Shown one piece after another: positions 22,067 to 27,844 of a stretch of 27,844 bases of DNA. This DNA is from an uncultured Lachnospiraceae bacterium (GTDB lineage Bacteria; Bacillota; Clostridia; Lachnospirales; Lachnospiraceae): NCBI GenBank assembly GCA_910589385.1, contig CAJUTU010000044.1, forward strand, positions 1 through 27,844, given 5' to 3'. Position 1 is the stretch's first letter. Each line of letters starts with the position of its first letter. Both the position numbers and the translations under genes were made by a program. The notes below the pieces were generated by a model. That model did no database searches. It was not told where the DNA came from and was given only the letters and a program-made list of their open reading frames with translations.

Positions 22067-23386
22067 TTATTTGTTTAAAGCCTCCTCCTGAAGTTTATCG
22101 AATGCCGCCATACATTCATCCACTGTCGCGCCGTTTAGAAGTTCGCGCACGATCAGACATGTATTCCCCCACTGTTCTACATTCATGCCAGCGTTAGAGC
22201 CGAGTACATATACATTATCATTTATCTTATCGTTCAGCGGTTTTAGCGCATCAATACACTCTACCTCTACATTCTTTGACGGGGAGATAACCTTATTGGT
22301 CTCTGCATATAATTGGAGCGCCTCGTCAGAAAGAATGGTATCCAAAACATCTAATGTATCATCTAGATGTTCAGCATCTGCACAGATTGCATATCCGGTC
22401 ATGGATACAACCGGCATCTGTCCCAACTTGCTGGGGAAACCGATGACTTGAAGATTAAAATCCGGTTTGCCGTAAGCAGTTTCTGAATTTGCAGCAGCCC
22501 AGTATGCCATGACTATAGGAGTCTTCTGAGCCAGAAAATCAGCGCCTTCCCCCTCTATCGCTTCATAGGTATAGGCAGTTTGGGCATCTATATATCCTTT
22601 ATCAATCAGCTCCTTCAGATATTCAAAACCTGGGCGCATGTAATCGCTGTATTTGGCCTCTCCTTTATTGAGTTCTTCTATCAGGGCGGCCGTATTGCCT
22701 CCATTATACAACTCCGCATAGGCCTGCGCAAAGACAAAGTTTTCCAGCCACCAGCGGTTTGCACCGACCGGAGTCTCAATGCCGTTCTCTTTAAACACTT
22801 TGCAGCACTCCATAAATTCTTCGGGTGTATTTGGAAGTTCAAGATGGTATTTGTCGAACATATCCTTGTTTAAAAACAGGCCGTGGGCAACAACCTCCTG
22901 CGGTATTGCCACCAGCTTGCCGTTAACTGTATTTGCGGTCTTTACAACATCCCGCAGATTTTTTGCACTGTTAAGCACAGACAGATCTAAAAGCTGGTTT
23001 TCTGAGCCTAATATTTGGATGGTATCCGGATTCAGAAGATATAGATCATCCATATGGCTGCGCACCCGGTCAAGCGTTACATCATCATAAGTCTTTTCCT
23101 GATAATCTTCTGCGGTGTAGGTTTTGTACCGGACAGTCAGGCCATACTCCTCTTCTGCCATTTCAACAGTTAAATCAAACGCAGTTCTTGCAATATTGTT
23201 CACATTTGGCTTTGATTTTTCCATAGGCCCGAACAGGTTGATAGTCTTTTTATCGCCGTCATCATTAGAAACAAGATTTTCGCCTATATCCGTTTCACTG
23301 CTACAGGCAGCCAATGCCAGCGTCATGATTCCAATCATGCAGGCTGCTGCTAATCTGTTGGATTTTTCCTTCATTTTCCTTTTCAT
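22067..23386 (-). CDS. Extracellular solute-binding lipoprotein without ABC partner genes
   Basis: The 439 residues start with a basic n-region, a hydrophobic core and the lipobox LALAAC (Cys28), so the mature protein is a membrane-anchored lipoprotein. The rest resembles family 1 (sugar-type) ABC binding proteins: LLDLSVL near 132, a GKLVAIPQEVVAHGLFLNKDMFD segment near 155, and PNTPEEFMECCKVFKENG near 180. No permease or ATPase gene is adjacent. Instead it sits 33 bases after a hybrid histidine kinase gene, which suggests it is a ligand-presenting sensor accessory, though it could also serve transporters encoded elsewhere. GGAGGG precedes the ATG by 8 bases. Confidence 0.85.
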   Translation of the reverse strand: MKRKMKEKSNRLAAACMIGIMTLALAACSSETDIGENLVSNDDGDKKTINLFGPMEKSKPNVNNIARTAFDLTVEMAEEEYGLTVRYKTYTAEDYQEKTYDDVTLDRVRSHMDDLYLLNPDTIQILGSENQLLDLSVLNSAKNLRDVVKTANTVNGKLVAIPQEVVAHGLFLNKDMFDKYHLELPNTPEEFMECCKVFKENGIETPVGANRWWLENFVFAQAYAELYNGGNTAALIEELNKGEAKYSDYMRPGFEYLKELIDKGYIDAQTAYTYEAIEGEGADFLAQKTPIVMAYWAAANSETAYGKPDFNLQVIGFPSKLGQMPVVSMTGYAICADAEHLDDTLDVLDTILSDEALQLYAETNKVISPSKNVEVECIDALKPLNDKINDNVYVLGSNAGMNVEQWGNTCLIVRELLNGATVDECMAAFDKLQEEALNK

Positions 23387-23419
23387 GTTATTCTCCCTCC
23401 TTCATGTTTTAAAGAGTGT

Positions 23420-25987
23420 TTAAGGTATATACTGATAAATGGTTTTCTTTAATATATCCATATCAATCGGTTTTGCTACGTGTGCGTTCATGCCAGCGTT
23501 TAAAGCATCTTTTACATCTTCTGCAAAAGCATTTGCTGTCATGGCTATGATCGGTATGCTCTTTGCATCAGGACGCTGAAGCAGGCGGATTTTTTCGGAT
23601 GCTTCATAACCGTTCATAACCGGCATCTGGACATCCATCAAAATGGCGTCAAATTCCCCTACACCAGCCCGCTCAAACCGCTCTAATGCCAATTGCCCGT
23701 TCTCGACTATTTCACAGGCTGCACCTTCGATATCTAAAAGTTCTGACAGAATTTCCGCATTGATTTCGTTGTCCTCAGCAGCAAGGAAATGCAGTCCGTT
23801 AAGCACATCGTGCCCTTCGGCCTCTGATTCCGGTTTATCGTCTCCCTGCGTCAGCTGCATGCCAAGAAGTGCCTCCTTGAATGCAGATACAAAGAATGGT
23901 TTTGTCAGGAGTCCAACATTTTTCATGATAGAATACTTGGCATGCATATCATCGCCATCGCAGGCTGTAAGGAACAGAATCGGAATCGAGTCTGAAATGA
24001 TCTCCCGAAGCTTTCCGACTGCCTCAGCCCCATCCATATCTGTCATCGCAGAGTCCAGTAAGACTGCCTGATAACACGCACCGCCATCATGGGCATGCCA
24101 AGCCATTTGCAGTGCTTCCTTCCCACTGGATGCGGTATCCACAGATATGCCGGTATCTTTCATAAGCGTCCGAATGCACTTACAGGCCTCAGCGCTGTGA
24201 TCCACCGCCAGGATCCGGGTGATTCCGCTCTCCTTCCAAAACTGTCCGTCTGACTGTTCGCTGGGTACGCGAAGCTCTAAATCAACCCTAAAAAGGCTCC
24301 CCTTATCCACTTCACTGGACACATCAATTGTCCCGCCCATAAGCTCTACAATATTTTTTGTGATCGCCATGCCCAGTCCGGTACCCTGAACCTTGTTCGT
24401 CGTGCTATTCTCCGCTCTTGTAAATGCATCGAAGATAGTCTCTAGAAATTCCGGCGTCATGCCGTATCCATCATCCTCGACCTCGATCCGGATATGCTCA
24501 TACTGGGCGGAGCGCTGCTTCTGGCCAATAATGCGGAACCAGATATTACCATTCACAGGTGTATATTTCACTGAATTTGAGAGAAGGTTGATCAAAATCT
24601 GATTAATTCTGGTCTCGTCTCCTATCAGATATTCGTGATTGATATCTGTCACTGTAACATGAAAATTCTGCGCCTTTTCTTTCGCCATCGGACGGATAAT
24701 AGCATCCACAGAGGATACCAGATCATTCAGAGTAAATTCACCGACGTTAAGCACCATTTTTCCACTCTCTATCTTAGAGACGTCCAAGACATCATTGATC
24801 AGGCTGAGAAGATGCTGCCCGGATGAAGTGATCTTTTTCGTATATTCTCTTACCTTGACTGGATCATCTGCATCCTTGGAGAGCAAAGTGGTAAATCCAA
24901 GAATCGCATTCATAGGCGTGCGGATATCGTGGGACATATTTGAGAGGAAGGTCGTCTTAGAATTACTTGCAATCTGTGCCGCCTGCAGCGCTTCTGCTAA
25001 TTGTTTATTATGGATCTCCCTCTCCGTCTCCCGTTCCTTCCGTATCGTTTCCTGTTGTTTCTGGCTAATATAGTACAGGATACAACACAGGAAGAAGGCG
25101 ATGAGCATGACAAGCACAACGGTAAGGATATTCTGGTTTACAGAACGCCCTTCCTGCTGTATGGCTTCAATCGGCACATATCCGATCAAGTAATATGCTC
25201 CGTCATTTACCGCCCACATATAAATCAGAGCGTTTTTATTCCGGATGTCATGATAGAACATAATATTATCTCCGGCACGGATGGTTTCAGCAACCTTTGT
25301 CTGAATGGAATCTTCCATAATATTATTGGCACGGTAAAAATCCGCTAAGTTCAGATGTCCGGCATCTCGCTCGCCCATCCCTGTAGGCTTTAATACAAGC
25401 CGCTCACTCTTACTGTCCATAATATACAGCATAGCCCTTCCGTCATAAAGATTCTCTGGAAATGTCCTTTCAAAAGAATCAAAGGTATACTCAATATAAA
25501 GAGCGGCTATCTCTTTATCGTTTTTCATCACAGGGCATTTCATCGTGTATGCCCATGTCCCCATGTCGTTCAAATAAGATTGGGAAAGCGGCAGGGCGCC
25601 TACCTTTTTCCCCGTGGAGAAGTCCAGAGCGCTTTCCGAAAATACTTCTCCCATGCTGGAAATCCCCTCTGTTTCACCCTCCAGTATCAAAGATACCTTG
25701 GCTATCGTCTGGTTTGCTTTATAAGAACGCACAATTTCATAGGGATCTTTGGATATGGCAATTTCCTGTGCAATAAATTCTTGAAATTCTGCTTCTTTCA
25801 CTAAAATAGCCTCTACTGTACCTTTCACTAAAACAAGGCTGTCGCTTAGATTGTTGATTGCTGAGGCGGACATCTCTGCGGATGTCTTCCTTGCGACAGA
25901 AAATACAACTGCTCCTAAAATCCCAAAAACTAATATAATAGAAATAAGCAAAGAGCCTTTTTTGCTTATTTTCAGCCTTTTTTTCAT
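23420..25987 (-). CDS. Hybrid sensor histidine kinase with Cache-like input and two receiver domains
   Basis: From ATG 25987 the protein has 855 residues. The order is membrane helix 1 (about 10-31), an extracellular domain of about 250 residues of dCache type, helix 2 (about 288-310), a coiled linker, HisKA with SNMSHDIRTPMNAILGF (His353), HATPase with DDGYGMTP and GTGLGMAITK, then two receivers. The first has phosphoacceptor Asp645 (LLDSAMTDMDG) but a VDH acidic pocket. The second is canonical (AAEDNEIN, Asp785 in LMDVQMPVMNG, AMTA, AKPID). There is no DNA-binding domain, so signalling must continue to a separate partner. I chose this start because CGGAG lies 7 bases before it; an ATG 42 bases upstream has none. 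It is first in an apparent operon with a solute-binding lipoprotein and MgtC. Confidence 0.92.
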   Translation of the reverse strand: MKKRLKISKKGSLLISIILVFGILGAVVFSVARKTSAEMSASAINNLSDSLVLVKGTVEAILVKEAEFQEFIAQEIAISKDPYEIVRSYKANQTIAKVSLILEGETEGISSMGEVFSESALDFSTGKKVGALPLSQSYLNDMGTWAYTMKCPVMKNDKEIAALYIEYTFDSFERTFPENLYDGRAMLYIMDSKSERLVLKPTGMGERDAGHLNLADFYRANNIMEDSIQTKVAETIRAGDNIMFYHDIRNKNALIYMWAVNDGAYYLIGYVPIEAIQQEGRSVNQNILTVVLVMLIAFFLCCILYYISQKQQETIRKERETEREIHNKQLAEALQAAQIASNSKTTFLSNMSHDIRTPMNAILGFTTLLSKDADDPVKVREYTKKITSSGQHLLSLINDVLDVSKIESGKMVLNVGEFTLNDLVSSVDAIIRPMAKEKAQNFHVTVTDINHEYLIGDETRINQILINLLSNSVKYTPVNGNIWFRIIGQKQRSAQYEHIRIEVEDDGYGMTPEFLETIFDAFTRAENSTTNKVQGTGLGMAITKNIVELMGGTIDVSSEVDKGSLFRVDLELRVPSEQSDGQFWKESGITRILAVDHSAEACKCIRTLMKDTGISVDTASSGKEALQMAWHAHDGGACYQAVLLDSAMTDMDGAEAVGKLREIISDSIPILFLTACDGDDMHAKYSIMKNVGLLTKPFFVSAFKEALLGMQLTQGDDKPESEAEGHDVLNGLHFLAAEDNEINAEILSELLDIEGAACEIVENGQLALERFERAGVGEFDAILMDVQMPVMNGYEASEKIRLLQRPDAKSIPIIAMTANAFAEDVKDALNAGMNAHVAKPIDMDILKKTIYQYIP

Positions 25988-26244
25988 TGTAAACTCCGAT
26001 CTTGATGCCCTGGTTAAAGATTTCACCATTTTTTATTTTCATATTTTAATATATTGTATCAAAATTTACTTTGCCAGGCTACATATTTTTATATTATATT
26101 ACTTGAGAGTAAAAAGTTTGTATCCTTGGCCTGGATAAACCGAAGCCAAAATTTTGCCGCTTTCCACAGAAAATTGTCATTACATGCCTAGAAATAATAA
26201 CTTTTGCAATTGTCAGCAGCTGATTTTCCGCATACAAAGGTATC
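25988..26244. other. AT-rich leader and spacer upstream of the hybrid kinase
   Basis: I see no gene here. On the minus strand a TATAAT (near 26090) and a TACAAT (near 26060) are possible -10 boxes for the kinase gene, but neither has a good -35. The spacer continues to 26491 and includes the terminator listed separately; 26283-26491 shows no recognisable element. Confidence 0.35.
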
Positions 26245-26282
26245 AAAAAGGGGGCTGTCGGTTAATACCGATTTTAGCCCCT
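26245..26282 (-). terminator. Rho-independent terminator of the DUF5688-like gene
   Basis: On the minus strand AGGGGCT pairs with AGCCCCC, and an inner TCGGT/ACCGA stem closes a 4-base loop. The structure is followed by TTTTT (26245-26249). It lies about 210 bases after the minus-strand gene stop, with no other gene between. Confidence 0.75.
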
Positions 26283-26491
26283 GATTTCTAAGAAAAAGAG
26301 AATTACAGCATAAACTCTTTATATACTTTTTTAGAAGTCCGGTAATTGAAACGTCGGAACCCCTCGTTTTCTTTGATTAACCCGAATTAGCTTTTCTCTA
26401 TGTTATAATTCCAATGGGCAGAAACATGTAAACTGCTGTTATGTTATACTTGTCAATGTCTTACTAATGGCACAAACTTTTACCGGATCCA

Positions 26492-27496
26492 TTAAAGCTC
26501 CAGCTGCCTCAGCTCTTGATTCGCTGTTTCGTACAAATAGACCTTGTTCGACAAGATTTCTGACGGATTGAAGGCTTTGTTCATCTGCTTGATCCGCATA
26601 AGTATATTTCGTGGTTGTATCGTGCCTTTTTTATGAAGTCTGGCTTCGCTGGTGCCCGTGAAAGCTATATAATAATCGTCCCCGAAAAGCTCTGCTATGC
26701 GCTTCATTACTCCGGGATAAAACATGGCAATTGCGCCGTTTATCTGCGCTGTCGTTGTCACAGTCGGCACTGCAAGCGGTGAAAGTGACGTTATATCACT
26801 GTTCAACGCCATAAACGCACCTCTGTGATAAGGTGGATCTACTATGTCCATCGGCTTTAAGTATATACGCGGCGGAGCCATGATATATGTATTGCTCATC
26901 GCATTCTCCCACACTTCTTCTTCATCTATCCCCCATTCCTGCATTGAGGATTTAGGTACTTTAACAGACAATACGTCATGTCTTTTGCCGTCATTTTCAT
27001 CGCTTGCAAGAATATAGAGCACCAGCACCATATCGCCGATGCGCCTGTAAATATGGTTTTTCAGTTCATATCGATTGTCCTTGAAATTCAGCGGACGGAT
27101 GAAAAGCTTGTCTTTTAACAGGCCATATTCGTTTTTTTCGATCAGATCTATAATTCCCAGTTCCATGAATTTTCTGCTGGCGTCGATCGAAGAAAGAATC
27201 TGTTCCCACACAGCCGCCCAACTGCCTTCTTCATACTTCCGGTACAACTGCCCACAATCAAATCTGCATATTTGTTCTCTCTTGCCTTTATATTGGTACA
27301 GGATGATATAATCGCCAATCAGCACATCCGACTCCGTTTTGTGATACTTGATATTTGTTTCACGTATAATAGAAAGCTCTTTCGCATCAGTCGATGTGGC
27401 TCCATCCTCAAAGACGGCCATTTTGTTATAACCCAGTTCCTGTTTCTTTTCCTCAAGCTTTTTTTGCAGTCCGCTGATAAACTCCTTATATGTCAT
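26492..27496 (-). CDS. DUF5688-like protein of unknown function
   Basis: A 334-residue, signal-less, mainly soluble protein. The segment YPGVMKRIAELFGDDYYIAF near residue 265 and the overall layout resemble DUF5688 proteins that are numerous in Lachnospiraceae; I cannot assign a function. The N-terminal YKEFISGLQKKLEE helix and the central PPRIYLKPMD segment are other landmarks. ATG 27496 is chosen because GGAGG lies 7 bases upstream, whereas an ATG 6 bases earlier abuts it. An extended -10 (TGGTAGAAT, hexamer 27520-27525) lies about 24 bases upstream. It ends at the terminator 26245-26282 and is monocistronic. Confidence 0.7.
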   Translation of the reverse strand: MTYKEFISGLQKKLEEKKQELGYNKMAVFEDGATSTDAKELSIIRETNIKYHKTESDVLIGDYIILYQYKGKREQICRFDCGQLYRKYEEGSWAAVWEQILSSIDASRKFMELGIIDLIEKNEYGLLKDKLFIRPLNFKDNRYELKNHIYRRIGDMVLVLYILASDENDGKRHDVLSVKVPKSSMQEWGIDEEEVWENAMSNTYIMAPPRIYLKPMDIVDPPYHRGAFMALNSDITSLSPLAVPTVTTTAQINGAIAMFYPGVMKRIAELFGDDYYIAFTGTSEARLHKKGTIQPRNILMRIKQMNKAFNPSEILSNKVYLYETANQELRQLEL

Positions 27497-27558
27497 TTCC
27501 ATACCTCCGTTTATTATTTATTCTACCATTTCCATTCCAATCAATATCCAAAATCAAC

Positions 27559-27789
27559 CTATCCTAATACTCGTTTAACTGGAAAACTTCCACACTGACT
27601 GTCAGCATTCCACTCATCTATCGAAAGAACATCTACCCGATCTATCAATCTTTTCCCATTTCCAATATTCTTCTGAAGAGAAAAGGGCAGTTCCATTTTT
27701 AATCTGTTTCGCAGTCTTTTTCTGGTAGTTACATCTCCATTTGGATATTCAAGTATATATATGTACCAAACCGGTTTGTTTTTATCCAA
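27559..27789 (-). CDS. Small unrecognised ORF, possibly a remnant
   Basis: The frame encodes 76 residues from a TTG codon, opening with DKNKPVWYIYILEYPNGD and rich in basic residues in the middle. No ribosome site or ATG precedes it; a TAA lies 9 bases upstream in frame. The composition looks like real protein sequence rather than noise, so it could be a 5'-truncated gene fragment. I recognise no family. The last 55 bases of the window show only a short inverted CGGCG/CGCCG pair. Confidence 0.25.
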   Translation of the reverse strand: MDKNKPVWYIYILEYPNGDVTTRKRLRNRLKMELPFSLQKNIGNGKRLIDRVDVLSIDEWNADSQCGSFPVKRVLG

Positions 27790-27844
27790 TAGCCTGAATT
27801 ATTCACGGCGGTATAAGCTCGCATAAAATTCGCCGCAGTTATCG

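Noticed and set aside
23643..24071. A 142-codon plus-strand frame opposite the hybrid kinase
   Set aside because: It is serine-rich antisense of receiver-domain codons and has no promoter or ribosome site.

Overview
The window looks like chromosomal DNA from a Gram-positive, anaerobic gut Firmicute, most likely a Lachnospiraceae-type Clostridium relative. This rests on moderate GC with AT-rich spacers, strong AGGAGG-type ribosome sites, a lipobox solute-binding protein, a DUF5688-like protein, and the mix of TRAP transport, hybrid kinases and AAA/PD-(D/E)XK proteins common in that family. The species cannot be named from sequence alone. I see no rRNA, tRNA, CRISPR array, intact transposase or phage gene.

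Layout. (1) 1-2820, minus strand: a solitary HipA-like kinase and a DUF4143-type AAA ATPase, separated by a GC-rich palindrome. (2) 2990-11150: a catabolic locus for unsaturated uronates from pectin- or glycosaminoglycan-type polymers. It holds kduI, a TIM-barrel isomerase/epimerase, a three-part TRAP transporter (DctP, DctQ, DctM), an AraC regulator, a cytoplasmic GH88/GH105 unsaturated uronyl hydrolase and a KduD/gluconate 5-dehydrogenase-type SDR. A plausible path is uptake of unsaturated oligouronides by TRAP, release of unsaturated uronate by the hydrolase, then KduI and the SDR to 2-keto-3-deoxygluconate. KdgK, KdgA and any polysaccharide lyase are absent from the window. (3) 11155-19894, minus strand: seven consecutive genes with very tight junctions, three of them ATGA overlaps. 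In order of transcription they are an XRE-HTH/AAA/PD-(D/E)XK protein, an OmpR-type response regulator, its intramembrane-type histidine kinase, an ABC ATPase, a two-FtsX-domain permease, a monofunctional peptidoglycan glycosyltransferase and a second AraC regulator. The first promoter is embedded in a perfect 15-bp inverted repeat, and a likely response-regulator box precedes the ABC genes. (4) 19900-21300, plus strand: an XRE regulator with two membrane segments behind a terminator-like leader hairpin, and a DJ-1/PfpI protein. (5) 21335-25987, minus strand: a hybrid histidine kinase, a solute-binding lipoprotein without transport partners, and an MgtC-family membrane protein. (6) 26492-27844: a DUF5688-like protein ending at a clear terminator, then a small unrecognised ORF at the edge.

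The most notable items are the seven-gene operon joining a nuclease-like XRE protein to a cell-envelope sensing and export module, the hybrid kinase/lipoprotein/MgtC unit, and operator-like sequences shared by promoters of the uronate locus. All functional assignments come from reading motifs; no database search was run.
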